Origin: Bacillota bacterium
Lineage (GTDB): Bacteria > Bacillota > Clostridia > Acetivibrionales > DSM-1351
Assembly: GCA_023412275.1 (NCBI GenBank)
Contig: JAEYNY010000183.1
Location: 5,780-69,779 of the forward strand
DNA length: 64,000 nucleotides
Direction: 5' to 3'
Shown: one piece after another, positions 52,745-61,438 of the stretch
Layout of the letters: each line of letters starts with the position of its first letter
Numbering within the stretch: position 1 is the stretch's first letter
Notes under the pieces: model-generated
Database searches by the model: none
The model's input: the letters and a program-made list of their open reading frames with translations, nothing else
Told to the model about the DNA's origin: nothing
Position numbers and translations under genes: made by a program

Positions 52745-53491
52745 TTGAAAAAATCTCAAAAAACTGTAGAAACGTTGTCACGAATTAACCTTAATGGAAA
52801 AGAACTGGAATATAACCTCAAAAGAAGCAGCAGAAGAACAATCTCCATTATGATAAAAAATACCGGACAGATTATTGTATGTTGTCCCATAAAAACTCCG
52901 TTGGCATACATTGAGAAACTTTTGTTTGAAAAAGAAAGATGGATTGTACAAAAGCTGGATGAAATTAAGGATAAACCCACTGTTTCCATAGAAAAATCCT
53001 TTGAAAACGATGATCTGTTTTATTATTTGGGAAAACCATACAGGCTTAAAATTGTTTGCAAAAATATTACCCAAAAACCTGAAATTCGCTTAGAAGATGA
53101 ACTATTGATTTTGGAAATATCCCAAACCGAAAACAAGGATAAAATTAAATCTTTTCTAAAAAACTGGTATATATCAAAAGCCGGAGAACTTCTTGTTGAA
53201 AGAATCAGAATATACTCTTCTGTAGTTGGTTTATCACCAAAAAAAGTGGCTATTAAAGAACAAAAAACAAGGTGGGGAAGCTGCAGTTCCAAAGGGAATA
53301 TTAACCTGAATTGGAAGTTGGTTATGTCACCTTTGCCGGTAGTTGACTACGTAGTAATACATGAACTATGTCACATGAAAGAAATGAACCATTCGGGAAG
53401 ATTTTGGGGACTTGTTGAAGCTGCTATGCCGGATTATAAGATTTATAGAAAATGGTTGAAGGAAAATGGAAGTGCTTTATCATTTGAATAA
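52745..53491 (+). CDS. YgjP-like zinc metallopeptidase
   Basis: The start is TTG 52745, ten bases after GGAGG (52730-52734). The 248-residue protein belongs to the YgjP/DUF45 family. It has KEQKTRWGSCS, then the zinc motif HELCHMKEMNHS with Trp two residues on, followed by AAMPDYK. The two His and the third ligand fit a gluzincin-like peptidase active site. Substrate unknown. It has no signal peptide, so it is cytoplasmic. Confidence 0.9.
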   Translation: MKKSQKTVETLSRINLNGKELEYNLKRSSRRTISIMIKNTGQIIVCCPIKTPLAYIEKLLFEKERWIVQKLDEIKDKPTVSIEKSFENDDLFYYLGKPYRLKIVCKNITQKPEIRLEDELLILEISQTENKDKIKSFLKNWYISKAGELLVERIRIYSSVVGLSPKKVAIKEQKTRWGSCSSKGNINLNWKLVMSPLPVVDYVVIHELCHMKEMNHSGRFWGLVEAAMPDYKIYRKWLKENGSALSFE

Positions 53492-53533
53492 AAATAGTTA
53501 TAAAATTACATGTAAAAAAGATAAGAATATACA

Positions 53534-53561
53534 TTGAAATTTAGTTTTATAAAAGTATAAT
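53534..53561 (+). promoter_or_regulatory. Predicted sigma-A promoter of the aldo/keto reductase gene
   Basis: TTGAAA (53534-53539), a 16-base spacer and TATAAT (53556-53561), 74 bases before the start codon. Confidence 0.65.
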
Positions 53562-53634
53562 TTAAAGTTAATACTACTTAGTTTAATATATAAAAAATTT
53601 TGCATATTATTGGGAAACCCGGAGGTATTATAGA

Positions 53635-54732
53635 ATGATTTACAAAAAATACGGTAACACAGGCAAGGATATATCTGCAATAGGATTTGGAGGCATGAGG
53701 TTTCCAAAAAATGGAGATAGCTATGACTATGATAAATGTGCAGAGATAGTAGTACGTGCAAATGAACTTGGCGTGAATTATTTTGATACTGCACCGGGAT
53801 ATAATGACGACCATAGCGAATTTATTATGTCTCATGCTTTTAAAAACATGAAGAAGCCATTCTATGTTTCAACAAAAAGTAGCCAGAAGAATGGCACAAA
53901 ACTACGCGAGCAATTGGAGACATCTTTAAAGAGAATGAATCTTGAAAAAATCAATTTTTTTCATATATGGTGTATTCTGAGTCTTGACGACTACAGAAGC
54001 AGGATGGTAAAAGGTGGTGCTTATGAGACTGCCTTAAAGGCAAAGGAAGAAGGACTTATAGAGCATATTGTGTTCTCAACCCATTGCACAGGGGATGAGA
54101 TTGAAACAATAGTAAATGAAGGCTGCTTCGAAGGAATGACGGTGGGTTACAATATACTTAATTTCCCGTTCAGGCAAAAGGGGTTGGAAGCTGCTCATAA
54201 AAAGGGCCTGGGTGTTGCTACAATGAATCCTCTTGGGGGAGGTCTGATTCCTCAAAAGGCTGATTATTTTGATTTTATAAGAAGTGAAGACGATGAAAAC
54301 GTAGTTAATGCTGCATTGAGATTTAATGCTTCCCATGATGAAATAACCACTGTATTAGCCGGAATGAGCAGTGTTGACGAGGTAGTTCAAAACTGTAAGG
54401 TTGGCGATAATCTGGTTAAACTTGAGCCATCAAAGTTAAAGGAAATAGAAGGAAAGCTGTTTAATTCTATGGATAAGCTTTGCACAGGCTGCCGTTATTG
54501 TGAATACTGTCCAAAGAAGATACCCGTGTCAAAATATATGCTGTCATATAACAACCATATTCTTGGCAATACTCAGGAGGTCTTAGGCAATCTCAAATGG
54601 CATTGGGGAATCAAGCAGGAGGATGTTAATAACTGTATAGAATGTGGATTGTGCGAAGGAAAATGTACGCAGCACCTGCCAATAATAAGCAGGTTAAAAG
54701 AAATTGGTGCATTTGAGGATGCAAGTAAATAA
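53635..54732 (+). CDS. Aldo/keto reductase with C-terminal ferredoxin domain
   Basis: This is a 365-residue protein with ATG 53635 after GGAGG. Residues 1-260 are an aldo/keto reductase barrel: GFGGMRFP, the catalytic-type FDTAPGYNDDHSE (Asp and Tyr) and a C-terminal strand with VLAGMSSVDEV. The rest carries two cysteine clusters, CTGCRYCEYCPKKIP and CIECGLCEGKCTQHLP, typical of two 4Fe-4S centres. This fusion is common in clostridia and probably takes electrons from ferredoxin. The substrate is unknown. A terminator follows. Confidence 0.92.
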   Translation: MIYKKYGNTGKDISAIGFGGMRFPKNGDSYDYDKCAEIVVRANELGVNYFDTAPGYNDDHSEFIMSHAFKNMKKPFYVSTKSSQKNGTKLREQLETSLKRMNLEKINFFHIWCILSLDDYRSRMVKGGAYETALKAKEEGLIEHIVFSTHCTGDEIETIVNEGCFEGMTVGYNILNFPFRQKGLEAAHKKGLGVATMNPLGGGLIPQKADYFDFIRSEDDENVVNAALRFNASHDEITTVLAGMSSVDEVVQNCKVGDNLVKLEPSKLKEIEGKLFNSMDKLCTGCRYCEYCPKKIPVSKYMLSYNNHILGNTQEVLGNLKWHWGIKQEDVNNCIECGLCEGKCTQHLPIISRLKEIGAFEDASK

Positions 54733-54758
54733 AGGAGCTTAAATAAAGGGGTATAAAC

Positions 54759-54805
54759 AACCAGGCTGCATATGAAAATAAAATTCATGGCAGCCTGGTT
54801 TCTTT
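54759..54805. terminator. Bidirectional terminator between convergent genes
   Basis: AACCAGGCTGC (54759-54769) pairs with GCAGCCTGGTT (54790-54800), perfect over 11 bp, with ATGAA/TTCAT extending the stem inside. It is followed by TTCTTTT on the plus strand. It lies just before the end of the minus-strand nitrilase gene, so it probably serves both. Confidence 0.85.
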
Positions 54806-54812
54806 TGTAGAT

Positions 54813-56609
54813 TTAAGGTGTAGCACTTTTACAGGACGGAATTAATGGAAGTATATTGTTCTCTAAGTTTGTATTGGGGGCTGTCAGCGTACTAATATCA
54901 TACTGGTAATAATCATTTAGGTATTTATTGCGTACACTTCCGGTATTTACAGTCATTACTTCAACAGGATTCGTATCTGTGGTTTCTTTCAAATCCTCAA
55001 TATATCCGCTGTTCTTAATTAGCATTCCGTTGCCTGTCCAGTCAGATGCTGCAAGATGAAATGTTTCATTAGTTCTGACCTTCCATAAGGTTTTCAGTGA
55101 GTTTATATCCCATAGGTAGTTAATGTTCAAAATATTATTATAGTTAATTCCTGTCCCTGCAGTTGAAGAAATAATCAGCAGGTCTATACCTGATTTGGCA
55201 AGACTTGTTACAGTTTCAGGGAACAATGCATCATGCCCCGTAAGAATACCTATTCTTGCACTTAGCAGGTCAAGTACAACAGGTGAATTGCCGCTTCCTT
55301 TGAAATTGAGACCGTCATGGATCTGTGGTATAAGACGAGGGGCTTTACCGGGCTCAATTAATAGCAGAGACTGGTGAAAATCATTCCCTGTCCGCTCATT
55401 GACAGTGGTTACTAGCAAAGAAATGGAATTACTCTCTACGAAGTTCTGTAGGGCACTCCATGGTGAAGCAGTATTCCAGCCGGTGTTGTCTGAATTAATG
55501 GGCTCATTGGTAATTCCTAGACCTGGAAGTACCACCACGTCAGCGGTTCTCTGTGCCCATAAGCTTTGGATGGTTGAAATGTTTTTTTGTCCGCTAAAAG
55601 ATGGTTTATAAGCAAGACTTGCAATCTTAATATCACCGGGTGCAGGTAAACCGGGTACCTGTGGGTAACCAGCATTTTTGCCATAGTAGCCGGAGTCTAT
55701 TCCGGTATAAGCACTTGGGGCACGTTCCATTACTGAATATGTCAGGTTTGTTTTAGTCCCAATTCTGTATTTTGGAACAGTTACATCCTGATAGAGTATA
55801 GTGTCTTTGGGCTCCAAATCATCTTCAGCTCTATGTAACTGAAGAATATTGCCATCAGGATTTATTGCTACTGATGGAGCATCATTCATGTAGCATTCAT
55901 ATCCGTATTGAGTATCGTACTCATAACCCCATCGGTTAGCTACAAGTAGCCAGACTCCATTTTCTTTGGCTCTGATCTGCCAGGTTTGCTCCTGATTGTC
56001 ACGACCCCACCAGTTGGCAGGTGTCAATATAATGTCAGCACCCTTCAGTGCCAGAATACGGGTCCAGTCAGGACTGTAGGTATCGGCACAAATCAGGGTA
56101 CCAAGATCACCATATGGAGTTGGAATAATATCAAAGGGTATTTTTCCACTTTCATGCCACAAAGGTATTGAACGTTTGTCCTGGGTTCTGATCAATCCCT
56201 GAGGCCCGAAGGTTACTACTGTGTTATAAACCTTTGAGTCAGATGAAATTTCAACTATAGCAATAATAACATATGCTTTATATGCAATTGCAAGATCTCT
56301 GATTTCATCCAGTTCTGGATAAGGATATCTAAAACCAAGACCATCAAGGGACTGCTGTTTTGTAATGCAATATCCGGTAGTAGAGAATTCCGGTGTAACT
56401 ACAATATTTGCACCATTTTCCAGAGCTTCGTGAGTTAGTTCTTTGAGTTTATTCACATTATATCCAACATTCCCGAGTTCTGGATTAAAATGAAGCAGGG
56501 CTACTTTTGATTTAACAGTGAAGTCATTTGAATTTGCACTGGCGATGGTAGGAACTAAAATGATTGATAGGATAAGGATAATACTTAGTAGTCTTCTTAC
56601 GTTTTTCAT
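54813..56609 (-). CDS. Secreted tandem nitrilase/carbon-nitrogen hydrolase with a degenerate second domain
   Basis: This is a 598-residue protein with ATG at 56609-56607 and AAGGAGGA upstream on the minus strand. Signal peptide 1-26 (cleaved near ASA) means it acts outside the cell. Domain 1 (about 34-290) is a nitrilase-type amidohydrolase with the complete triad Glu 74 (VTPEF), Lys 145 (DKRSIP) and Cys 174 (ICADTY). Domain 2 (about 325-575) repeats the fold. The Glu position reads LPGLG and the Cys position reads LTGHDALF, so this half is probably inactive. The second half may bind substrate or stabilise the dimer interface. The substrate is unknown; a C-N bond such as an amide or nitrile is expected. 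It has its own promoter (56644-56672). Confidence 0.92.
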   Translation of the reverse strand: MKNVRRLLSIILILSIILVPTIASANSNDFTVKSKVALLHFNPELGNVGYNVNKLKELTHEALENGANIVVTPEFSTTGYCITKQQSLDGLGFRYPYPELDEIRDLAIAYKAYVIIAIVEISSDSKVYNTVVTFGPQGLIRTQDKRSIPLWHESGKIPFDIIPTPYGDLGTLICADTYSPDWTRILALKGADIILTPANWWGRDNQEQTWQIRAKENGVWLLVANRWGYEYDTQYGYECYMNDAPSVAINPDGNILQLHRAEDDLEPKDTILYQDVTVPKYRIGTKTNLTYSVMERAPSAYTGIDSGYYGKNAGYPQVPGLPAPGDIKIASLAYKPSFSGQKNISTIQSLWAQRTADVVVLPGLGITNEPINSDNTGWNTASPWSALQNFVESNSISLLVTTVNERTGNDFHQSLLLIEPGKAPRLIPQIHDGLNFKGSGNSPVVLDLLSARIGILTGHDALFPETVTSLAKSGIDLLIISSTAGTGINYNNILNINYLWDINSLKTLWKVRTNETFHLAASDWTGNGMLIKNSGYIEDLKETTDTNPVEVMTVNTGSVRNKYLNDYYQYDISTLTAPNTNLENNILPLIPSCKSATP

Positions 56610-56643
56610 GCTTTTATCCTCCTTATAAAATTGAATTAATTGT

Positions 56644-56672
56644 ATAATATACTAAAATTTTACATATTGCAA
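56644..56672 (-). promoter_or_regulatory. Predicted sigma-A promoter of the nitrilase gene
   Basis: Read on the minus strand: TTGCAA (56672-56667), 17 bases, TATTAT (56649-56644). The start codon is about 35 bases further on and the ribosome site is complete. The -35 is shared with a plus-strand promoter. Confidence 0.65.
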
Positions 56673-56695
56673 TACTCCGGGAAAGGCGCTATAAT
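56667..56695 (+). promoter_or_regulatory. Predicted divergent plus-strand promoter
   Basis: TTGCAA (56667-56672), 17 bases, TATAAT (56690-56695). No gene follows before the hairpin at 56741, so it may drive a short RNA. Confidence 0.6.
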
Positions 56696-56701
56696 ATGCA
56701 T

Positions 56702-56790
56702 TTTAAAGAACATATGGATATAACTGTAAACGTAATTAGTAAAATCAGCACATTGCAATAATTAAACATTGCAATGTGCTGATTTTTTGT
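56702..56790 (+). ncRNA. Candidate small RNA of about 90 nt
   Basis: Transcription from the promoter at 56667-56695 would begin near 56702 and stop at the hairpin below. No ribosome site plus start codon for a peptide was seen. This is a prediction from promoter and terminator only. Confidence 0.35.
56741..56788. terminator. 19-bp perfect inverted repeat with T run
   Basis: The arm at 56741-56759 (AAAATCAGCACATTGCAAT) and its exact complement at 56768-56786 flank an 8-base loop, followed by further T. It is symmetrical and could stop transcription from either side. Confidence 0.85.
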
Positions 56791-56884
56791 ATCCTTTTAA
56801 CGAATTATTCATATAATTATTTGAAATAAATTCCAAAAACCTTATCTATAACTGTGTTTCAGACATTGTATTTCTATATAAACA

Positions 56885-56913
56885 TTGGCAGAAGGTATTC
56901 CTCTGGCTAGAAT
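56885..56913 (+). promoter_or_regulatory. Predicted sigma-A promoter of the hydrogenase operon
   Basis: TTGGCA (56885-56890), 17 bases, TAGAAT (56908-56913). The expected transcription start is near 56920, inside the Rex-like site. Confidence 0.65.
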
Positions 56914-56917
56914 TAAA

Positions 56918-56935
56918 TTGTCAAAAAAATAACAA
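56918..56935. promoter_or_regulatory. Rex-like operator upstream of hndA
   Basis: TTGTCAAAAAAATAACAA matches the clostridial Rex consensus TTGTTAA-N4-TTAACAA at 12 of 14 fixed positions. It lies across the predicted transcription start. Rex is the NADH-responsive repressor of fermentative and hydrogenase genes. Confidence 0.65.
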
Positions 56936-56982
56936 TGATTTAGTGAATGCACTTTACAAGTACTTGAGGAGGGAATAACAAA

Positions 56983-57456
56983 ATGGATGATTGCAAATGC
57001 AGTCTGGTTGACGGGATTTTAAATAAGTATGACAACAATAAATCGCACCTGATAGCAGTTTTACAGGAAATCCAGAACGAATACAAATATTTGCCCGAGG
57101 ATGTTTTGAATTATGTAGCAGAAAAGCTGGAGATTAATCTTTCAAAGATATTCAGTGTCGCTACGTTTTACGAAAACTTTTCTTTGGTGCCTAAGGGAAA
57201 ATACATTATAAAGGTATGTGATGGTACAGCTTGCCACGTAAGAAAATCAATTCCTATATTAAAAGCAATGAGAAAAGAACTAGGCCTGTCTGAAAGCAAA
57301 CATACTACAGATGACAAGCTGTTTACAGTTGAAACAGTTTCCTGTTTGGGAGCCTGCGGACTTGCACCAGTTATTACAATAAATGATAAAGTACACGCAA
57401 AAATGACGCCGGATTCAACAATAGAATTAATAAAGACTTTGAGGAGTGAAGGATAA
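56983..57456 (+). CDS. hndA: Hydrogenase subunit, NuoE-like 2Fe-2S protein
   Basis: This is a 157-residue protein with ATG 56983 behind GAGGAGGGA. It belongs to the NuoE/HndA family: an N-terminal helical region (HLIAVLQEIQNEYKYLP) and a thioredoxin-like 2Fe-2S domain with Cys in CDGTACHV and CLGAC. It forms the small subunit of a soluble multimeric [FeFe] hydrogenase with the two genes after it. It passes electrons between the NAD(P)-binding subunit and the catalytic subunit. It overlaps the next gene by one base. Rex-type control is likely. Confidence 0.93.
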   Translation: MDDCKCSLVDGILNKYDNNKSHLIAVLQEIQNEYKYLPEDVLNYVAEKLEINLSKIFSVATFYENFSLVPKGKYIIKVCDGTACHVRKSIPILKAMRKELGLSESKHTTDDKLFTVETVSCLGACGLAPVITINDKVHAKMTPDSTIELIKTLRSEG

Positions 57457-59327
57457 TGAAAATTAATAATTTGCAAGAATTTAAAGCCTTTTCTGACAGG
57501 TCGGCACAGGCACTTGAAAAACAAAAAAAGAAGGTTCTGGTGTGTGCAGGAACAGGTTGTGTAGCCGGCGGATCAATAGAGATATACAACAGAATCAAAG
57601 AGCTTATTAATGAAAAAGGTCTTCTGGTTGATCTTGAACTGGATTATGAAAAAGAAGGCATAGGAGTTAAAAAGAGCGGCTGCCACGGTTTTTGCGAAAT
57701 GGGGCCTTTAGTAAGAATAGAACCTGAAAATTACTTGTACTTGAGAGTTCAGATAGAAGATTGTGAAGAAATCGTAAGAAAGACACTTATCAACAACGAA
57801 GCTGTTGAAAGACTTATGTATACAGCAGATAATAAGGTATATAAGGCACAAGAAGACATTCCTTTCTATAAGAAGCAGACAAGAATGGTTCTCAAAAACT
57901 GCGGAAGTATCAATGCCGAGTCCTTTGCCGAGTATGTTGCAAAGGGTGGTTATCAGGCATTGAGCAAAGTATTGTTTGAAATGGAGCCCCAGGAAGTATG
58001 TCAGTCTATACTGGATTCCAACCTCAGAGGAAGAGGGGGCGGAGGTTATCCTGCAGGAAGAAAGTGGCAGCAGGTATTAAAGCAGGACAGCAAAATCAAA
58101 TACGTTGTCTGTAACGGAGACGAAGGTGACCCCGGAGCTTTCATGGACAGAAGTATTATGGAGGGCGATCCTCACGGCGTAATCGAAGGTATGACTATTG
58201 CGGGGTTTGCAACTAAAAGTACTGCCGGATATATATATGTTAGAGCGGAATATCCTCTGGCAGTTGAAAGACTAAGGATAGCTATTGAAGATGCAAGAAA
58301 GCACGGAATGTTAGGGGAGAACATACTAAATTCCGGATTTTCATTTGATATAAACATAAATAAAGGTGCAGGAGCTTTCGTATGCGGTGAAGGTAGTGCG
58401 TTAACCGCATCAATAGAAGGTGAAAGAGGAATGCCGAGGGTAAAACCACCAAGAACGGTGGAAAAAGGACTTTGGGAAAAGCCGACAGTACTTAACAATG
58501 TAGAAACATACGCAAATGTTCCTTTAATTATCACCAACGGTAGTGAGTGGTACAAAGGTATCGGGCCTGAAAACAGTCCGGGTACAAAAGCATTTGCCAT
58601 AACCGGAAACGTTAACAATACAGGTCTGATAGAAGTTCCAATGGGAACAACCCTGAGGGAAGTAATATTTGACATCGGTGGCGGTATCAAAGACAACAAG
58701 AAATTTAAGGCAGTTCAAATAGGAGGTCCCTCAGGAGGATGTCTCACAGAGGAACATCTGGAATTACCGTTAGATTTTGATTCACTTAAAAAAGTAGGAG
58801 CAATGATTGGTTCAGGCGGACTCGTTGTAATGGATGAAGATACCTGTATGGTTGAGGTAGCAAGGTTCTTCATGAACTTTACACAGAATGAATCCTGCGG
58901 AAAATGTGTGCCATGCCGTGAAGGAACCAAGAGAATGCTGGAAATTCTTGAAAAGATAGTAAACGGAAAAGGTACTAAAGAAGACCTTGATTTACTTGAG
59001 GAACTGGCAGATACCATAAGCAGTACGGCATTATGCGGATTGGGTAAATCAGCTGCAAGTCCTGTTGTAAGTACATTGAAATACTTCAAGGATGAATACC
59101 TAGAACATGTTATTGATAAGAAGTGTAAAACACATACCTGTAAAGCTTTGGCTTCTATAGTAATAGAAAAGGAAAAATGCAAGGGCTGTAGCAAATGTAC
59201 CAGAATATGTCCTGTTCAGGCAATCGAAGGGAAAGTTAAGGAACCGTATACAATTAATCAGTCAAAATGTATTAAGTGCGGTGCCTGTCTGGAAGCATGT
59301 CCATTTGCAGCAATAAAGGAGGCGTAA
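57456..59327 (+). CDS. hndC: Hydrogenase subunit, NuoF-like NAD(P)/FMN protein with ferredoxin domains
   Basis: This is a 623-residue protein whose ATG 57456 shares one base with the previous stop. The N-terminal thioredoxin-like 2Fe-2S domain (CAGTGCVAGG, CHGFCEMGP) is followed by the FMN/NAD(P) domain (LRGRGGGGYPAGRKW, CNGDEGDPGAFMDR), an SLBB region, the 4Fe-4S site CGKCVPCREGT, and two C-terminal 4Fe-4S clusters (CKGCSKCTRICP and CIKCGACLEACP). It oxidises or reduces NAD(P) and exchanges electrons with ferredoxin. The domain set fits HydB/HndC of electron-bifurcating or NADP-reducing hydrogenases; which of these cannot be decided here. Confidence 0.95.
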   Translation: MKINNLQEFKAFSDRSAQALEKQKKKVLVCAGTGCVAGGSIEIYNRIKELINEKGLLVDLELDYEKEGIGVKKSGCHGFCEMGPLVRIEPENYLYLRVQIEDCEEIVRKTLINNEAVERLMYTADNKVYKAQEDIPFYKKQTRMVLKNCGSINAESFAEYVAKGGYQALSKVLFEMEPQEVCQSILDSNLRGRGGGGYPAGRKWQQVLKQDSKIKYVVCNGDEGDPGAFMDRSIMEGDPHGVIEGMTIAGFATKSTAGYIYVRAEYPLAVERLRIAIEDARKHGMLGENILNSGFSFDININKGAGAFVCGEGSALTASIEGERGMPRVKPPRTVEKGLWEKPTVLNNVETYANVPLIITNGSEWYKGIGPENSPGTKAFAITGNVNNTGLIEVPMGTTLREVIFDIGGGIKDNKKFKAVQIGGPSGGCLTEEHLELPLDFDSLKKVGAMIGSGGLVVMDEDTCMVEVARFFMNFTQNESCGKCVPCREGTKRMLEILEKIVNGKGTKEDLDLLEELADTISSTALCGLGKSAASPVVSTLKYFKDEYLEHVIDKKCKTHTCKALASIVIEKEKCKGCSKCTRICPVQAIEGKVKEPYTINQSKCIKCGACLEACPFAAIKEA

Positions 59328-59333
59328 ATAACA

Positions 59334-61022
59334 ATGGGAACTATGATAATTGACGGACAGCTGGTTGAATATACAGATGAAAAAAATATACTTGCAGTAA
59401 TCAGAAAAGCAGGTATTGAGCTTCCTACCTTCTGCTACCACTCAGAGCTCAGTGTTTACGGTGCGTGCAGAATGTGTATGGTTGAGGATAAATGGGGCAG
59501 TACAATAACCTCATGTTCAACGCCTCCAAAGGATGGTATGGAGGTATGGACAAATACAGATAAGCTCAAAAAACACAGAAAAATGATATTGGAGCTTCTC
59601 CTTGCCAATCATGACAGAGACTGTACAACCTGTGAAAAGAGCGGAAGATGTAAGCTGCAGGAAATAGCCTTAAAGGTAGGAGTAAAGAAAGTAAGGTTTG
59701 GGCAGGAAAAGAAAGAAATGCCTATAGATGACCTTGGGCCATCAATAATCAGAAATCCAAACAAGTGTATACTTTGCGGAGACTGTGTAAGGGCATGTCA
59801 GGAAATTCAAGGCGTTGGGGTATTGGACTTTGCTTATAGGGGATCAAATCTTCAGGTAACAACTGCCTTCAATAAATCATTGCAGGAAGTGGATTGTGTT
59901 AACTGCGGTCAGTGTAGGGTTGTTTGTCCTACCGGGGCATTAATGATAAAGAAAGATATTGACAGGGCTTATGAGGCACTTCAGAACAAAAACAAGCGTG
60001 TAATAGCTCAGATAGCACCTGCCGTACGTGTTGCAATCGGAGAAGATTTCGGACTTCAACCCGGTGAAATATCAATGGGTAAGATTGTTGCTGCACTCAG
60101 AAAACTTGGTTTTGATCAGGTATTTGATACAGCTGTTGGTGCTGATCTGACTGTTATAGAAGAAGCCGAAGAGCTCATGGACAGGATCCAGAGAAAGGAA
60201 AAGCTGCCTTTGTTCAGCTCATGTTGTCCTGCTTGGTTCAAATACGCAGAGCAAAAGCATCCTGAACTTATGGAAAATGTGTCCTCTTGCCTGTCTCCAC
60301 AGCAGATGTTCGGAGCAGTTATAAAGGAACAGTTTAAGAAGGAACAGTCTTCCGATGAAAGAGAAAACATAGTTATTGCGATAATGCCGTGTACCGCTAA
60401 GAAATATGAAGCTTCAAGACCTGAAAATACAATAAACGGTGATAGACAGGTAGATATGGTCATAACTACACAGGAATTGGCAATTATGGTACAGGAAAAT
60501 GGCATTGTGTTTAATGAGCTTGAAGACGAAGCCATTGATATGCCTTTTGGATTTACCAGCGGTGCAGGTGTAATATTCGGTGTCAGCGGAGGTGTATCCG
60601 AAGCAGTACTTCGTTATTATTATAAGGAAAGAAATGCTACAACACTCAAGGGAATCTCATATTCAGGAGTGAGAGGTATGGAAGGTGTCAAGGAGGCAAC
60701 AGCTGAAATTGATGGCAGAACAGTGAGAATCGGAGTAGTTCATGGCCTGAAAAATGCTGAAAAGCTTATCAGGAAAATAAAGAAAGGCGAAGAAAAGTTT
60801 GACTTTATTGAAGTAATGGCATGCCCTGGAGGATGTATAGGCGGTGCAGGACAGCCAATACCACAGAATGAAAATGTAAGAAAATTAAGAGCAAAAGGTA
60901 TATACAAGGTAGATAAATCCTTGCCAATCAAGCGTTCTGATGACAATCCAACTATAGATGCTTTGTATAACGGCATTCTAAACAGCAACAGACATATTCT
61001 TCACAGAGACGGAAAACATTAA
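59334..61022 (+). CDS. hndD: [FeFe] hydrogenase catalytic subunit
   Basis: This is a 562-residue protein with ATG 59334 after AAAGGAGG. A 2Fe-2S plant-type ferredoxin domain has Cys 34, 45, 48 and 61. A His-Cys 4Fe-4S site (NHDRDCTTCEKSGRC) and two 4Fe-4S clusters (CILCGDCVRAC and CVNCGQCRVVCP) follow. The H-cluster motifs are SSCCPAW (Cys near 297), MPCTAKKYEA (Cys 353) and MACPGGCIGGAGQP (Cys near 497 and 501), all complete, and the C-terminal small-subunit region is present. It should catalyse reversible hydrogen formation in the cytoplasm. Maturases HydEFG are not in the window. Confidence 0.96.
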   Translation: MGTMIIDGQLVEYTDEKNILAVIRKAGIELPTFCYHSELSVYGACRMCMVEDKWGSTITSCSTPPKDGMEVWTNTDKLKKHRKMILELLLANHDRDCTTCEKSGRCKLQEIALKVGVKKVRFGQEKKEMPIDDLGPSIIRNPNKCILCGDCVRACQEIQGVGVLDFAYRGSNLQVTTAFNKSLQEVDCVNCGQCRVVCPTGALMIKKDIDRAYEALQNKNKRVIAQIAPAVRVAIGEDFGLQPGEISMGKIVAALRKLGFDQVFDTAVGADLTVIEEAEELMDRIQRKEKLPLFSSCCPAWFKYAEQKHPELMENVSSCLSPQQMFGAVIKEQFKKEQSSDERENIVIAIMPCTAKKYEASRPENTINGDRQVDMVITTQELAIMVQENGIVFNELEDEAIDMPFGFTSGAGVIFGVSGGVSEAVLRYYYKERNATTLKGISYSGVRGMEGVKEATAEIDGRTVRIGVVHGLKNAEKLIRKIKKGEEKFDFIEVMACPGGCIGGAGQPIPQNENVRKLRAKGIYKVDKSLPIKRSDDNPTIDALYNGILNSNRHILHRDGKH

Positions 61023-61119
61023 AATATTATATTTACAGGTGTGGCACAAAGACTAAAAGCCTTTGGCCCCATCTGTTTAAAAATCAATTATAAGCCAATA
61101 AGGCAAAAGGGAGGATACC

Positions 61120-61308
61120 ATGATGAATAACGAAAACAATATGTTGTGTGATGTAGCAGGCAATGATATCAGAACTTGCATGCAGTTAATGATGGTAGAT
61201 GAAGCAAAAACAGATATGGAGTATTGCTGTAATAGCTGTAATAAATCATATTGTGAATTAAACCCGCTGGTTTTAGGGATGGTACCTGCATTTTCAGGAC
61301 GAAAATAG
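61120..61308 (+). CDS. Small Cys-rich protein of unknown function
   Basis: This 62-residue frame starts at ATG 61120, five bases after GGGAGG; ATG 61123 is also possible. It has six cysteines, four of them in CCNSCNKSYC, a pattern suggesting metal or Fe-S binding. No family is recognised. It lies 97 bases after hndD, before the promoter at 61370, so it is probably read from the hydrogenase transcript. A weak stem-loop lies in the gap (about 61037-61076). Confidence 0.65.
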   Translation: MMNNENNMLCDVAGNDIRTCMQLMMVDEAKTDMEYCCNSCNKSYCELNPLVLGMVPAFSGRK

Positions 61309-61369
61309 ACCATAAGCTTAAATTAAAGACCTTCAAATATATAATTAGATTTTTAGTAACTAAATGGAT

Positions 61370-61398
61370 TTGACATAAAAAAATATATAATTTACAAT
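61370..61398 (+). promoter_or_regulatory. Strong sigma-A promoter of the sensory hydrogenase operon
   Basis: TTGACA (61370-61375), 17 bases, TACAAT (61393-61398). The transcription start should lie near 61405, within the Rex-like site. Confidence 0.75.
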
Positions 61399-61402
61399 TA
61401 TA

Positions 61403-61420
61403 TTGTTATTTGTTTAACAA
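61403..61420. promoter_or_regulatory. Rex-like operator upstream of the sensory hydrogenase operon
   Basis: TTGTTATTTGTTTAACAA matches TTGTTAA-N4-TTAACAA at 13 of 14 fixed positions and overlaps the expected transcription start. Confidence 0.75.
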
Positions 61421-61438
61421 ACATAGGCGGTGGAATAT

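Larger units (their letters stand above)
56610..56982. other. 373-base regulatory region between nitrilase and hydrogenase genes
   Basis: No protein-coding frame of note. It holds a divergent promoter pair sharing one TTGCAA, a 19-bp perfect hairpin with a T run, and the hydrogenase promoter with a Rex-like operator (each listed separately). Confidence 0.7.

Noticed and set aside
61037..61076. Weak stem-loop after hndD as a terminator
   Set aside because: Stem is imperfect and no T run follows, so the small Cys-rich gene is probably co-transcribed.
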